Part shown: one piece after another, positions 24,595 to 33,800 of the stretch | How positions within the stretch are numbered: the stretch's first letter is position 1 | How the letters are laid out: each line of letters opens with the position of its first letter | DNA from: Bradyrhizobium sp. CB3481 | GTDB taxonomy: Bacteria > Pseudomonadota > Alphaproteobacteria > Rhizobiales > Xanthobacteraceae | Direction of reading: 5' to 3' | DNA: 64,000 nt | Assembly: GCF_029714305.1 (NCBI RefSeq) | Contig: NZ_CP121647.1 | Coordinates: 868,001-932,000, forward strand | Notes under the pieces: model-generated | Seen by the model: the letters and a program-made list of their open reading frames with translations, nothing else | The model's database searches: none | What the model was told of the DNA's origin: nothing | Program-made: the position numbers and the translations under genes

Positions 24595-25563
24595 ATGTCC
24601 ATGCCCGCGCTGTTCAAGGGCCGCCTGTCGATACCCGTCATCGGGTCGCCGCTGTTCATCATCTCTGTGCCGGACCTCGTGATCGCCCAATGCAAGGCCG
24701 GCGTGGTCGGCTCGTTTCCGGCGCTGAATGCGCGCCCCGCCTCGCTGCTCGACGAATGGATCGCACGGATCAAGGAAGAGCTCGCGGCCTGGGACAAGGC
24801 CAATCCCGATCGCCTGTCGGCGCCGTTCGCGGTCAACCAGATCGTGCACAAGTCCAACAACCGGCTCGATCATGACCTTGCGGTCTGCGAGAAGCACAAG
24901 GTGCCGATGCTGATCACCTCGCTCGGCGCGCGCGAGGATCTCAATCAGGCCTGCCGCAACTGGGGCGGCATCGTCTTCCACGACGTGATCAACCAGAAAT
25001 TTGCGCACAAGGCGATCGAGAAGGGGGCCGACGGTCTCATCCTGGTGGCGGCTGGCGCCGGCGGTCATGCCGGCGTGATCTCGCCGCTCGCTTTCGTCGA
25101 GGAGACGCGCGCCTGGTTCGACGGTCCGATCGCGCTGTCGGGGGCAATCGCCAACGGCCGCGCGATCCGCGCCGCGCGCATTCTCGGCGCCGACTTCGCC
25201 TATATCGGTTCCGCTTTTATCGCGACCAAGGAGGCCAACGCGGTCGAAGGCTACAAACAGATGATCACCTCATCGTCGGCCGAAGACATCGTCTATTCGA
25301 ACCTGTTCACCGGCGTGCATGGCAACTATCTCAAGCCCTCAATCGTCAATGCCGGCCTCAACCCCGACGATCTGCCGACGTCCGATCCCTCCAAGATGAG
25401 CTTCGGCACCGACGCCTCCGGCGAGCGCACCAAGCCGAAGGCCTGGAAGGAAATCTGGGGCTCGGGCCAGGGCATCGGCGGCATCGGCAAGGTGATGCCG
25501 GCGGCCGAACTGATCGCACGGTTCAAGAAGGAATATGACGAGGCGGTCGACCCCGCATTCTGA
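24595..25563 (+). CDS. Nitronate monooxygenase (2-nitropropane dioxygenase family)
   Basis: A 322-residue FMN-dependent TIM-barrel enzyme. Signature regions are IPVIGSPLFIISVPDLVIAQCKAGVVGSFPALNAR at the start, FHDVINQKFAHKAIEKGADGLILVAAGAGGHAG in the middle (with the conserved AGGHAG phosphate-binding loop) and GADFAYIGSAFIATKEA. The family oxidises alkyl nitronates; many members have unknown physiological substrates. A paralogue of the same length class is at 33801. It heads a probable unit with the SDR and thioesterase genes, suggesting acyl or lipid metabolism. Confidence 0.85.
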   Translation: MSMPALFKGRLSIPVIGSPLFIISVPDLVIAQCKAGVVGSFPALNARPASLLDEWIARIKEELAAWDKANPDRLSAPFAVNQIVHKSNNRLDHDLAVCEKHKVPMLITSLGAREDLNQACRNWGGIVFHDVINQKFAHKAIEKGADGLILVAAGAGGHAGVISPLAFVEETRAWFDGPIALSGAIANGRAIRAARILGADFAYIGSAFIATKEANAVEGYKQMITSSSAEDIVYSNLFTGVHGNYLKPSIVNAGLNPDDLPTSDPSKMSFGTDASGERTKPKAWKEIWGSGQGIGGIGKVMPAAELIARFKKEYDEAVDPAF

Positions 25564-25608
25564 TGCGTCTTGCGGGATGCGCCCCGTCGTTGATACGACG
25601 GAGGATCG

Positions 25609-26346
25609 ATGATGGCGGCACAGGATCTGAGCGCGCATGTCGCGCTGGTGACGGGCGCATCCCGCGGCATTGGCGCAGCGGTTGCGCGGACGTTGGCGGA
25701 AGCCGGAGCGGCAGTCGCGGTCAATTACCGCGAGCGCGGCGCCGACGCGGAGGCGATCGTGGCCGAAATCAAGGCCAAGGGCGGCCGCGCCATCGCGGTT
25801 GCGGCCGACGTTTCGCAGGCCGCGGCCGTGACCCAGATGGTTGAACAGGTCGTTGCCGCGCTCGGGCCGATCGACATTCTCATCAACAATGCCGGCGTCG
25901 CCATCGTGCGCGGCGTCGACGATCTCACCGAAGACGATTTCGACCGCACCATCGCGGTCAACCTGAAATCGGCGTTCCTGTGCACGCAGGCGGTGCTGCC
26001 GGCGATGCGGGCGCGCAAATGGGGCCGCATCGTCAATATCTCCTCGGGCGCTGCGCGCGGCGCGGGGGCCATCGGCGTGCACTACAACGCCTCCAAGGCC
26101 GGCATGGAAGGGCTGACCCGCGGCTATGCGGCCCGCCTCGTCAAGGAAGGCATCACGGTGAACGCGGTGGCGCCGTCGCTGATCGCGACCGACATGATGG
26201 GCGGCCGGACTGATCTGGCGCGCAACATCCCGCTCGGCCGCATGGGCGAGGCCGCGGAAGTGGCACAAGCCGTCATGATGGTGCTCGGCAACGACTACAT
26301 GACCGGGCAGACCATCGTGCTCAATGGCGGCATGGCGTTCATTTGA
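25609..26346 (+). CDS. SDR family oxidoreductase, FabG-like
   Basis: A 245-residue classical SDR. TGASRGIG at about 16-23 binds the cofactor, NNAG is near 91, the catalytic Ser lies in NISSGAAR near 143, and Tyr/Lys in YNASKAGM near 157-161. The C-terminus has MTGQTIVLNGGMAFI. It resembles 3-oxoacyl-ACP reductases and acetoacetyl-CoA reductases. GGAGG precedes the ATG pair. Neighbours are a nitronate monooxygenase and a thioesterase. Confidence 0.9.
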   Translation: MMAAQDLSAHVALVTGASRGIGAAVARTLAEAGAAVAVNYRERGADAEAIVAEIKAKGGRAIAVAADVSQAAAVTQMVEQVVAALGPIDILINNAGVAIVRGVDDLTEDDFDRTIAVNLKSAFLCTQAVLPAMRARKWGRIVNISSGAARGAGAIGVHYNASKAGMEGLTRGYAARLVKEGITVNAVAPSLIATDMMGGRTDLARNIPLGRMGEAAEVAQAVMMVLGNDYMTGQTIVLNGGMAFI

Positions 26347-26467
26347 TGCGCCGTCTCGCTTTCCACCTGCCGCAGATGGCGCGCGGCGTTCGCTCCGCGG
26401 CGGGCTCGACTCGGCCTGCTGAAGCAGGCAAGAAGCTCGTCCCTCGATCGACAGGACCCCTCAGCTG

Positions 26468-27241
26468 ATGGATGCCATCTTTCGCGTTGACGGCAATGAC
26501 GTCGTCACCAGCCCTTTTGCCGCGGGACCATGGCATCAGAGCATGCAGCATGGCTCGCCGCCGGCAGCGCTGGTGGTGTGGGCAGCGGAGCGGATGGCTG
26601 CGCCGGTCCCGATGCGCATTGCCCGCGTGACCGTCGATTTGATGCGCCCGGTGCCGGTCGCGCCGCTAACGATCGAGAGCGAAGTCCTGCGCGAGGGGCG
26701 CAAGATCCAGCTTTGCGCCGTCAGGCTACTCGCCAAGGGCGTCGTGGTGGTCGCCGCCACCGTTCTCAAGATCAAGATGCAGGCGCAGCAATTGCCGCCC
26801 GATGCCGTCATCCCGCCGGTCGATCTCCCCTCGCCGGACCAATCGCGCGTCGAGCCCGCGGATTTCTCCTCCTCGCCATTCGTCACCGGCATGTCGCTGC
26901 GCGCTGCCCGCGGCCGGTTCGGCTCGCCGGGTCCCGGCGCGATCTGGTACCGCGTCGACCGGCCGATCGTGGAGGGCACGGCGGTGTCACAGGCGATGCG
27001 GGCGATGGCGGCCGCGGATTTCTGCAACGGCACCTCGCCGGTGCTGGATTTCCGCGAATGGACTTTTCTCAACGCCGACCTGACCGTGAATTTCGCGCGC
27101 GAGCCGGTCGGCGACTGGATATTGGTCGACGCCGAGTCCTGGATCGGCCGCGACGGCGCAGGGCTCGCGATGGCGCGGCTTGCCGACGTCAGCGGCTATT
27201 TCGGCCGCGCCGTTCAGAGCCTGGTTATCGAGAAGCGGTGA
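26468..27241 (+). CDS. Acyl-CoA thioesterase-like protein (double hot-dog, TesB/4HBT_3 type)
   Basis: A 257-residue protein with two hot-dog-like halves. The first has the start of GPWHQSMQHGSPPAALVVWAAER and VTVDLMRPVPVAPLTIESEVLREGRKIQL, the pattern of TesB-type N-terminal domains. The second holds AIWYRVDRPIVEGT, AMAAADFCNG and FLNADLTVNFAREPVGDWILVDAESW. It probably hydrolyses or binds an acyl-CoA. It is the third gene in the nitronate monooxygenase-SDR unit and is followed by a hairpin. Confidence 0.82.
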   Translation: MDAIFRVDGNDVVTSPFAAGPWHQSMQHGSPPAALVVWAAERMAAPVPMRIARVTVDLMRPVPVAPLTIESEVLREGRKIQLCAVRLLAKGVVVVAATVLKIKMQAQQLPPDAVIPPVDLPSPDQSRVEPADFSSSPFVTGMSLRAARGRFGSPGPGAIWYRVDRPIVEGTAVSQAMRAMAAADFCNGTSPVLDFREWTFLNADLTVNFAREPVGDWILVDAESWIGRDGAGLAMARLADVSGYFGRAVQSLVIEKR

Positions 27242-27264
27242 CTTGCGGAGATCAGACGTGAAGA

Positions 27265-27289
27265 AGCCGCGATCACAGGGATCGCGGCT
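27265..27289. terminator. Hairpin between convergent genes
   Basis: AGCCGCGATC, 5-base loop, GATCGCGGCT, lying between the thioesterase stop (27241) and the convergent binding-protein stop (27296). It has no long U-tract; bidirectional termination is likely but not certain. Confidence 0.65.
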
Positions 27290-27295
27290 CTTCGA

Positions 27296-28864
27296 TCATT
27301 CGAGGTCGAGCGCCTGGTAACGCCCGCTTTCGTCGAGCGCCGTGCCCCACACCTTATTCGAGGCCTGATGCTCGGAGCGACCGAAGCTCAGCTGGGTGCC
27401 GAGACCGAGGTCGAGATTGCGCATCGTCTCCAAGGTGTCGATCAGCCTCTCAGTGTCGAGCTGAGGTCCAGCCCGCTTGAGGCCCGCGATCAGCACGTTG
27501 GCGGCGACATAGCCTTCGAACGAAACGTAGTCGGCCGCTTCGCCGGGGAAATACTTGGCGAGCGCGTTCTTGTATTCCAGCACGGCCGACGAGTAGCCCG
27601 ACACCGCCGGCACCACCTGCGTCACGATCACGCCGTTGGTGTAGCGCGGCCCCAGCAGCTTCAGTTCTTCGGCGAGCGCCGTGGAGCCGACGAACGAGAC
27701 GTTCGAGTAGAGCAGGCCGGGATACTGCTCGCGCGTCTTCTCGATGAAGCGTGCCGCGGCCCGATAGGTCGCGACCATGACCACTGCCTTGATCGGCGGC
27801 TTCGCGAGCTTCAACTGGTTGATGGCATCGTCGACGTCGACGGTGTTTCGCGCGTAGTTGAGCCGGAGAATGGCGCTGTCATTCACGCCCATGGAGCGGA
27901 ACGCCTTTGCGACGCCCGCAAATCCTGCATCGCCATACGAATCCTGCTGAGCGAACACGGCGATTTGCCGCGGCTGCAGCCGGCGGATCTTGACGAGGTA
28001 GCGCACGACAGCGTCGGTTTCCTGAGCGTAGCTGGCGCGGTAGTTGAAGACATAGCGATCGGGCGGATCGTTGCGCAGGATATTGGCACCGGTGAAGGCC
28101 CCGAAGAACAGCATCCGGCGTTCGAGCGCATAGGGGATCGCGACCGCCGCGGTCGGCGTGCCGACATTGCCGACGATGCCGAACACCTGGTCCTTCTCGT
28201 AGAGCTGCTTCATGGCCTCCGCAGTGCGTGAGGGCTCGTAGCCGTCGTCGGCGGCAAACAATTTGAGCATTCGTCCGTCGACGCCGCCGGCATCGTTGAT
28301 GCGGTTGAAGGCGGTCTCGATGCCGAGCTTCATCTGCCTGCCAAGCTCACGTGCGGAGCCGGAGAAGGGCGCTGCGATGCCGAAGCGGATTTCCTTTTCA
28401 CCGATGCCGCGCGGCAACGGGCCGGTCGGCACGGGAGCTGTCGGCGCGGTCGCGGCCTGTGCCGCTGTTGCCGCAGCGGCAGGCGAGGGGCCGATCACGC
28501 TGGAGAGGCTGGGGCCGGAGATCGAGCGCTCGAGATCGGCGAGCTGACGGTCGGCGCGAATGCAGTCGAGCCGGCCCGAGGTGACGGCCGTGCGCCCGTC
28601 CGCGACGCTGCGATCGAACACCTGGGTGAGATCAGAACGCTCCGCTTCGTTTGACGAGGCTTCCCTGATCACCTGCGTGAACTTGTCGACGATGTTCTGG
28701 ATGCGGGGGCGTGCGATGTCGCGGCACGCCTGTGCCGAGCCGATCACGGGTCCAACGCGGCCTGCAAGGTCGCGCACGATGCCGATGTCACCGGCTGCCT
28801 GGGCGCTGCCTGCGAGGCCGAGAAGCACGGCCCCGACCAGCAAGGTGATCCGGCGCGAGGTCAT
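27296..28864 (-). CDS. LivJ-like ABC substrate-binding protein with an extra N-terminal domain
   Basis: A 522-residue exported protein; GGAGG is 6 bases before the ATG at 28864. The signal peptide ends near GSAQAAG. Residues 25-115 form an additional helical domain with two cysteines (SAQACRDIARPRIQNI and RLDCIRADRQLADLE). An Ala/Pro/Thr-rich linker follows (120-150), then a complete type I periplasmic binding domain from about 157 (EIRFGIAAPFSGSARELG, GIVGNVGTPTA, IAVFAQQDSYGDAGFAG). Branched-chain amino-acid-type binding proteins normally lack such an N-terminal domain, so sensing or partner binding is possible. No permease genes are adjacent. Confidence 0.8.
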   Translation of the reverse strand: MTSRRITLLVGAVLLGLAGSAQAAGDIGIVRDLAGRVGPVIGSAQACRDIARPRIQNIVDKFTQVIREASSNEAERSDLTQVFDRSVADGRTAVTSGRLDCIRADRQLADLERSISGPSLSSVIGPSPAAAATAAQAATAPTAPVPTGPLPRGIGEKEIRFGIAAPFSGSARELGRQMKLGIETAFNRINDAGGVDGRMLKLFAADDGYEPSRTAEAMKQLYEKDQVFGIVGNVGTPTAAVAIPYALERRMLFFGAFTGANILRNDPPDRYVFNYRASYAQETDAVVRYLVKIRRLQPRQIAVFAQQDSYGDAGFAGVAKAFRSMGVNDSAILRLNYARNTVDVDDAINQLKLAKPPIKAVVMVATYRAAARFIEKTREQYPGLLYSNVSFVGSTALAEELKLLGPRYTNGVIVTQVVPAVSGYSSAVLEYKNALAKYFPGEAADYVSFEGYVAANVLIAGLKRAGPQLDTERLIDTLETMRNLDLGLGTQLSFGRSEHQASNKVWGTALDESGRYQALDLE

Positions 28865-28929
28865 GGCAACCTCCATGAAAGCAAGATGGCGGAAAGTCGG
28901 TCCCCGGACATTATCATCCTCCATCTGGA

Positions 28930-29496
28930 TCATTGGTTGGCGCGTTGCGGCGCGGCCTGGTCCGGCTTCTCGCGCCACTGCATGAACTGCTGGAGCAGTT
29001 GGTTGGATTGCTCGGACTGCGCCGGAGCGCTCGGCGGCGGTGAGGCGAGCAGCGCCTGGAACTCGTTGATCGCAGGCTTTTGCGATGCCTCGGTGGCCAG
29101 CGCGCTCTTGATCGACTGCGCGACGCCGGAAAGCGCCGACGGCTGCGGCTGGGCTTGCGCCTGCTCGCCATCGCTCTGCCGGGATCCGGGCACCGCCACC
29201 ACGAAGAACAGCGCCACCAGCGCCGCGACGCCGATCGCGGCCGCGAAGCGCGCCGCAACGCTCCACAATGCCTTCTTCGACTGCAGGTCGGGTTCGTTCA
29301 TCACCTCGGGATCGAGCGGATGGCGCAGAGCATTGGAGACCGCGCTCTCAAGCTGGGTGTCGAACGAGGTCGGGGAGAAGGGCGTCTCTGCGGGGCTGCC
29401 GCCACGCTGGGAGGCCGAACGCTCGCGCAGCCAGCGCGGCGCGTAGTACAGCGGATCGCGGGGATTGATGTGGTCCTGTTCACTCACACTACTCAT
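28930..29496 (-). CDS. Single-pass membrane protein of unknown function
   Basis: A 188-residue protein beginning MSSVSEQDHINPRDPLYYAP with GAGGAG upstream. It has a polar N-terminal half including FDTQLESAVSNALRHPLDPEVMNEPD, one membrane helix (AAIGVAALVALFFVVAVP, about 105-122) and a Gln/Pro/Ser-rich C-terminal part with QLLQQFMQWREKP. The same frame stays open to a GTG at 29739 (269 residues), so a longer product cannot be excluded. It lies upstream of the LivJ-like gene on the same strand with a 65-base gap; the two may be cotranscribed. Confidence 0.65.
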   Translation of the reverse strand: MSSVSEQDHINPRDPLYYAPRWLRERSASQRGGSPAETPFSPTSFDTQLESAVSNALRHPLDPEVMNEPDLQSKKALWSVAARFAAAIGVAALVALFFVVAVPGSRQSDGEQAQAQPQPSALSGVAQSIKSALATEASQKPAINEFQALLASPPPSAPAQSEQSNQLLQQFMQWREKPDQAAPQRANQ

Positions 29497-30097
29497 ACCC
29501 TTACTCCTCGTGTCGCTTGTCGGATGATGCGGTGGATCGGTTTGCGGCGAAACGGCTGCGGACGTATCGGACAAGAGTTCGAGCTCACGGAGCAGGTGTT
29601 CGGAGGAATTCGCCTCCGTCGACCCGTCGCCATGCTTGTTTGGAAGATTTGAATCAGATCGTGGGGCGCCGTCCTTGTTTTCGACGACACCTGTCTGCGA
29701 GATATGCTCTCGCGACGACTCCATCCCCACGGCTTCCACTGCCTATTCCCCTGCCGGCAAAGTCCGTCTGCCCAACGGAATGAGCTGCCAGACCGCACAT
29801 CTGGCACCGCACATAAAGTTTGTTGGAACTGCGCAGGGACGAATTTAGGTCGGAAACGTGACGAAACTAAGTTGAGGTCTTGTTAACTACAACCGCGCGG
29901 CCCCCTGTTTTAAAAGGCTTTAATACGCGTCCGCCTCGATTAGTAGCTGGAATCGGCCATAAATACGCCGGATTTGCCGCTCGTTTCGCGGGATTTCTGC
30001 GCGCAATGCGGGTTTTCGCGCGAAATTCCCGTTAATTACTCGTTAACCAAGTTGGTCGATTCTTAACCTTTCAATAAGGAAAGGCGAGTCGAACATC
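29497..30097. other. 600-base intergenic region between the membrane protein gene and minC
   Basis: The left third (29497-29739) may be a 5' extension of the minus-strand gene. The remainder is richer in A and T than its surroundings, with several TTAA elements (29882-29885, 29910-29913, 29920-29923), no convincing ORF, and the CtrA box before minC at its right end. It therefore reads as a long divergent promoter region. Confidence 0.6.
30032..30047 (+). promoter_or_regulatory. CtrA-binding box upstream of minC
   Basis: TTAA-TTACTCG-TTAAC matches the alphaproteobacterial CtrA consensus TTAA-N7-TTAAC exactly, ending 50 bases before the minC ATG. A CcrM methylation site GATTC (30058-30062) and a further half-site TTAACC (30063-30068) follow. 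CtrA control of min genes is known in Sinorhizobium; here it is an inference from sequence. Confidence 0.75.
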
Positions 30098-30799
30098 ATG
30101 GACGTCCGAGCGGATCCCACGCGTCAACTGGTCCGGCTGCGCGGCCGTTCCTATGTCGCGTTCGTGTTCAGCCCCGTCGTACCGATCGTGGATTGGCTCG
30201 CCGAAATCGACGCGACGCTGGCACGCTCGCCGGGCTACTTCGTCGGCAAGCCGATCGTGCTCGACCTCTCCGCCGTCGACCTTTCCAGCTCCGCCATCGC
30301 CCATCTGCTCGGCAGCCTCGGCGAACGCAACATTCGCGTGCTCGGCATCGAGGGCGTGGACGAAGAACGGCTGATCGAGAACATGCCGCCCCTGCTGACC
30401 GGCGGCCGCGCCTGCGTGATCACGCGAACCGAGCCGGCGCAGAAGCCCGAACCGGAAGCCAAGCCGAAGCAAACCTCTCTGCTGCTCGAAAGTCCGGTGC
30501 GTTCGGGCCAGTCCATCGTCTTCATGGAAGGCGATGTGACGGTCCTGGGTTCGGTCGGCTCGGGCGCAGAGATCGTCGCCGGCGGGTCGATCCATATCTA
30601 CGGAACGCTGCGCGGCCGCGCGATGGCGGGCGTCAACGGCAATTCGTCGGCACGGATCTACTGTCAGAAGATCGAGGCCGAGCTGCTGGCCATCGACGGC
30701 TATTACCAGACCGCCGAAGAAATCGACGTCTCGCTCCGCAACCGCCCGGCGCAGGCCTGGCTGCAGGGCGAGACCATGAAAATTACCCCGCTGAATTAA
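30098..30799 (+). CDS. minC: Septum site-determining protein MinC
   Basis: A 233-residue inhibitor of FtsZ ring assembly. The N-terminal domain (about 1-105, RQLVRLRGRSYVAFVFSPVVPIVDWLAEID) contacts FtsZ. A Pro/Lys-rich linker of about 25 residues follows. The C-terminal beta-helix (SGQSIVFMEGDVTVLGSVGSGAEIVAGGSIHIYGTLRGRAMAG) binds MinD and dimerises. It is the first gene of minCDE, 19 bases ahead of minD. Confidence 0.95.
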   Translation: MDVRADPTRQLVRLRGRSYVAFVFSPVVPIVDWLAEIDATLARSPGYFVGKPIVLDLSAVDLSSSAIAHLLGSLGERNIRVLGIEGVDEERLIENMPPLLTGGRACVITRTEPAQKPEPEAKPKQTSLLLESPVRSGQSIVFMEGDVTVLGSVGSGAEIVAGGSIHIYGTLRGRAMAGVNGNSSARIYCQKIEAELLAIDGYYQTAEEIDVSLRNRPAQAWLQGETMKITPLN

Positions 30800-30818
30800 C
30801 CGGCTAAGGAGATTACGT

Positions 30819-31634
30819 ATGGCCAAGGTCCTGGTCGTTACCTCTGGCAAAGGAGGCGTTGGAAAGACTACCTCGACGGCCGCGCTCGGCGCGGCGCTCG
30901 CGCAAAGCGGGCAGAGCGTCGTGGTGGTCGATTTCGACGTCGGCTTGCGCAACCTCGACCTTGTGATGGGCGCCGAACGCCGCGTGGTGTTCGACCTCAT
31001 CAACGTCGTGCAGGGCGTGGCCAAGCTGCCGCAGGCGCTGATCCGCGACAAGCGGCTGGATAATCTCTGGCTGCTGCCGGCCTCGCAGACCCGTGACAAG
31101 GACGCACTCACCGACGAGGGCGTCGGCCGCGTCATCGAGGAGCTGAGGTCGCGCTTCGACTGGGTGCTGTGCGACAGTCCGGCCGGCATCGAGCGCGGCG
31201 CGACGCTCGCGATGCGCTACGCCGACGAAGCCGTCATCATCACCAATCCCGAGGTTTCCTCGGTGCGCGATTCCGACCGCATCATCGGCATGCTCGATTC
31301 CAAGACGGTGAGGGCGGAGCGCGGCGAGCGGGTGGAAAAGCACGTGCTGATCACCCGCTATGATCCGGCGCGCGCCGCGCGCGGCGAGATGCTCAATATC
31401 GACGACATCCTCGAAATCCTCGCAACGCCCTTGCTCGGCATCATTCCCGAGAGCCAGGACGTGTTGAAGGCGTCCAACGTCGGCTCACCGGTGACGCTCA
31501 ATAATGCCGAGAGCGCGCCGGCCCGTGCCTATATCGCAGCGTCGCGCCGCCTCATGGGCGAGCAGGTCCCGATGGTGGTGCCGGCCGAACGCAAGGGCTT
31601 CATGGATCGGCTGCTGGGACGGAGGGCTGCATGA
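30819..31634 (+). CDS. minD: Septum site-determining ATPase MinD
   Basis: A 271-residue ParA/MinD-type ATPase. The deviant Walker [11 protein letters not shown] (residues 9-18) has both the signature lysine and the P-loop lysine. [17 protein letters not shown] is switch I, and [13 protein letters not shown] carries the Walker B aspartate. The C-terminal amphipathic membrane-targeting helix is seen in [15 protein letters not shown]. It recruits MinC and is displaced by MinE. Its stop overlaps the minE start by 4 bases (ATGA). Confidence 0.97.
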   Translation: MAKVLVVTSGKGGVGKTTSTAALGAALAQSGQSVVVVDFDVGLRNLDLVMGAERRVVFDLINVVQGVAKLPQALIRDKRLDNLWLLPASQTRDKDALTDEGVGRVIEELRSRFDWVLCDSPAGIERGATLAMRYADEAVIITNPEVSSVRDSDRIIGMLDSKTVRAERGERVEKHVLITRYDPARAARGEMLNIDDILEILATPLLGIIPESQDVLKASNVGSPVTLNNAESAPARAYIAASRRLMGEQVPMVVPAERKGFMDRLLGRRAA

Positions 31635-31927
31635 GCTTGAAGCTGCTGCGGCTGTTCGGCGGCCGCGAGGCGACCGCCCCGGTTGCGCGGGAGCGGCTGC
31701 AGATCCTGCTGGCGCATGAGCGCGGGCTGCTCGGCCAGTCCGATCTCCTGGTCACGCTGCGGGAAGAAATTCTCGCCGTGGTGTCCAAGCACGTGGCGCT
31801 CGATCCCGACAAGGTCATGGTCAAGCTGGATCGGGGCAAGACGGTCTCGACGCTCGAGGTCGACATCGAAGTCCCCAACGATTTCGAGAAGGCGAAGCGG
31901 GCAGCCGAGCGGCGCATGGCCGGGTGA
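31631..31927 (+). CDS. minE: Cell division topological specificity factor MinE
   Basis: A 98-residue protein with the MinE layout: an N-terminal membrane and MinD-contact region ([11 protein letters not shown]...[15 protein letters not shown]) and a C-terminal topological-specificity domain ([35 protein letters not shown]). It stimulates MinD ATPase to give pole-to-pole patterning. Translational coupling to minD is indicated by the ATGA overlap. Confidence 0.95.
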   Translation: MSLKLLRLFGGREATAPVARERLQILLAHERGLLGQSDLLVTLREEILAVVSKHVALDPDKVMVKLDRGKTVSTLEVDIEVPNDFEKAKRAAERRMAG

Positions 31928-31970
31928 TCGTCAAGGCGACGCGATGTCAGCGCGAACCTCCCGCTCTCGT

Positions 31971-32119
31971 GTCCCGGATGCTGCGCAACGCGCCGCCTTT
32001 TGCGGCGTGGTGCGCTGCTGATCCGGGACCCGTCACACGGCACGTCGCCATTAGTCGCGTCATAGTAGGTCCCGGCTCTGCGGAGCAGCGCTTTCGCGCT
32101 GCACCGCGTCCGGGACACG
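31971..32119. repeat. Dispersed intergenic repeat with GTCCCGG...CCGGGAC hairpins
   Basis: Two imperfect hairpins: GTCCCGGATG...TGATCCGGGAC (31971-32029) and GGTCCCGGCTCTGCGGAGCAGCG...CGCGTCCGGGACA (from 32068). It lies between minE and the convergent ligase gene and may stop transcription from both. Its sequence is of the kind scattered in bradyrhizobial intergenic regions. Confidence 0.65.
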
Positions 32120-32137
32120 ATCGCTTCGCCGGAGCAA

Positions 32138-33700
32138 CTACCCCACCATCCGCTCGCGGCCGCTCCAGAACTCCGCTTTCAGCACCTTCTTGTCGACCTT
32201 GCCGACGCCGGTCATCGGCAGTTCGCTGACGAACTTGATCTGTTTCGGCGCATGCGCCGAACCCTTCTTCGCTTTCACCAGATTAATCAGTTCGTCCGCG
32301 TTCGGCCTGGCGCCGTCGCGCGGCACGACGACCGCGGTGACGGCTTCGCCCCATTTGTCGTCGGGTACGCCGACCACGGCGACCATGGCAACGTCGGCGT
32401 GCTGCGACAGGACGTCCTCGACTTCGCGCGGAAAGATGTTGAAGCCGCCGGAGACGATCATGTCCTTCTTGCGGTCGAGGATGAACATGTAGCCGCGCTC
32501 GTCGACGCGCGCGATGTCGCCGGTGTGCAGCCAGCCGTTCTTCAGCGTCTCCGCGGTGGTGTCCGGCCGCTTCCAATACTCGTTCATCACATGGGTGGCG
32601 CGCACGCAGATCTCGCCGGCCTCGCCGGTTGCGACTTCCTGGTCGTCACTATCAAGGATTTTTACCTGACATGCGGCGATCGGGAATCCGCATGACAGGA
32701 ACAGTTCCGGCGCGTTGGGATCATGGTCCGCCTTGCGCAGCACGGAGACCGGATAGCATTCGGTCTGGCCATAGAGCTGCGAGAATACCGGGCCGATTCG
32801 CTCGATACCCTCGACCAGCCGGCTCGGCGACATCGCGGAAGCGCCATACAGCAGGAGGTCGAGCGAGGAGAGGTCGGTCTTGTCGAGCGTGGGGTGATCG
32901 AGCATGACGTAGATCATCGTCGGCACGAACAGCGTGAAGTTGATCTTCTCGTGCGCGATGGTCTTGAACACCGCCTCGGGATCGAAGCCTTTCAACATGT
33001 GCACGGTGCCGCCGCGCATCAGCGTGGGCAGCACCTTGGTCCCTGCGACGTGGCTGATCGGCGCCACCGCCAGATAGCGCGGCGTATCGGGAATTTCAAA
33101 ATCGGCGAGGATCGCGCTGGCGAAGCCGCCAATGTTGCGGTGATAGCGCAGCGCGCCCTTGGATTTGCCGGTCGTGCCGCCGGTGTAGTTGAGGGTGGCG
33201 ACATCGTCGGGGCCTGCGAAGTTGCGCGCCGTGGCGCTGCCGGCGGTCTCGATCGCCTGCAATAGATCGGCGCCGTAGCCGGCAGGGCCGAGCGTGAACA
33301 CGCTCTTCAGCCCCGTGGCTCGCGCGGCGAGTTCACCGCCGCGATCGCGGAACGTCACGCCGTCGACGACCAGCATCTGCGCTTCGGAATCCTCGAGCTG
33401 AAACAATTGATCATCCAGCGACCCCAGCGGATGCAGCCAGGTGATGGCGAACCGCGATAGTTGCGCTGCGACCCCGGCGCACCAGGTGTCGGCACGGTTG
33501 GCGGTGAGAAAGGCGACAGGGGTACCGGGGGCAAAGCCGAGCTGCATGAAGATGCTTTGGATGCGGCCGATCATGTCGGTCGCGCCGCGATAGGTGATCG
33601 ATCCACCCGGCCAGGCGAACGCCGTACGTTCGGGGTAGCGCGCCAGCGCCCGCAAGGTCTGCTCGCCCACCGCCGGAAACGCGTACAGCGAATTGCTCAT
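32138..33700 (-). CDS. AMP-dependent acyl-CoA ligase
   Basis: A 520-residue member of the acyl-adenylate superfamily. NYTGGTTGKSKGA lies near residue 180, YGQTECYPVS near 315, the YMFILDRKKDMIVSGGFNIFPREVEDVL block near 415 and a C-terminal PMTGVGKVDKKVL with the catalytic lysine. The acid substrate is not evident; wording resembles fatty-acid- or aromatic-CoA ligases. GGGAGAA precedes the ATG at 33700. The frame continues far upstream but there it is antisense to the divergent nitronate monooxygenase gene. Confidence 0.88.
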   Translation of the reverse strand: MSNSLYAFPAVGEQTLRALARYPERTAFAWPGGSITYRGATDMIGRIQSIFMQLGFAPGTPVAFLTANRADTWCAGVAAQLSRFAITWLHPLGSLDDQLFQLEDSEAQMLVVDGVTFRDRGGELAARATGLKSVFTLGPAGYGADLLQAIETAGSATARNFAGPDDVATLNYTGGTTGKSKGALRYHRNIGGFASAILADFEIPDTPRYLAVAPISHVAGTKVLPTLMRGGTVHMLKGFDPEAVFKTIAHEKINFTLFVPTMIYVMLDHPTLDKTDLSSLDLLLYGASAMSPSRLVEGIERIGPVFSQLYGQTECYPVSVLRKADHDPNAPELFLSCGFPIAACQVKILDSDDQEVATGEAGEICVRATHVMNEYWKRPDTTAETLKNGWLHTGDIARVDERGYMFILDRKKDMIVSGGFNIFPREVEDVLSQHADVAMVAVVGVPDDKWGEAVTAVVVPRDGARPNADELINLVKAKKGSAHAPKQIKFVSELPMTGVGKVDKKVLKAEFWSGRERMVG

Positions 33701-33800
33701 TGTTTTCTCCCGCCCGTTTTGTAATTGGCCTTCGGCCGTGCCAATCTTAATAACCAACGCTAGCACACCAAGCAGGCGGCTCAAGCCGGGAAGAAACGCT

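Noticed and set aside
29910..29923. TTAA-N6-TTAA element in the region upstream of minC
   Set aside because: The spacing is 6, not 7, so it does not fit the CtrA consensus.
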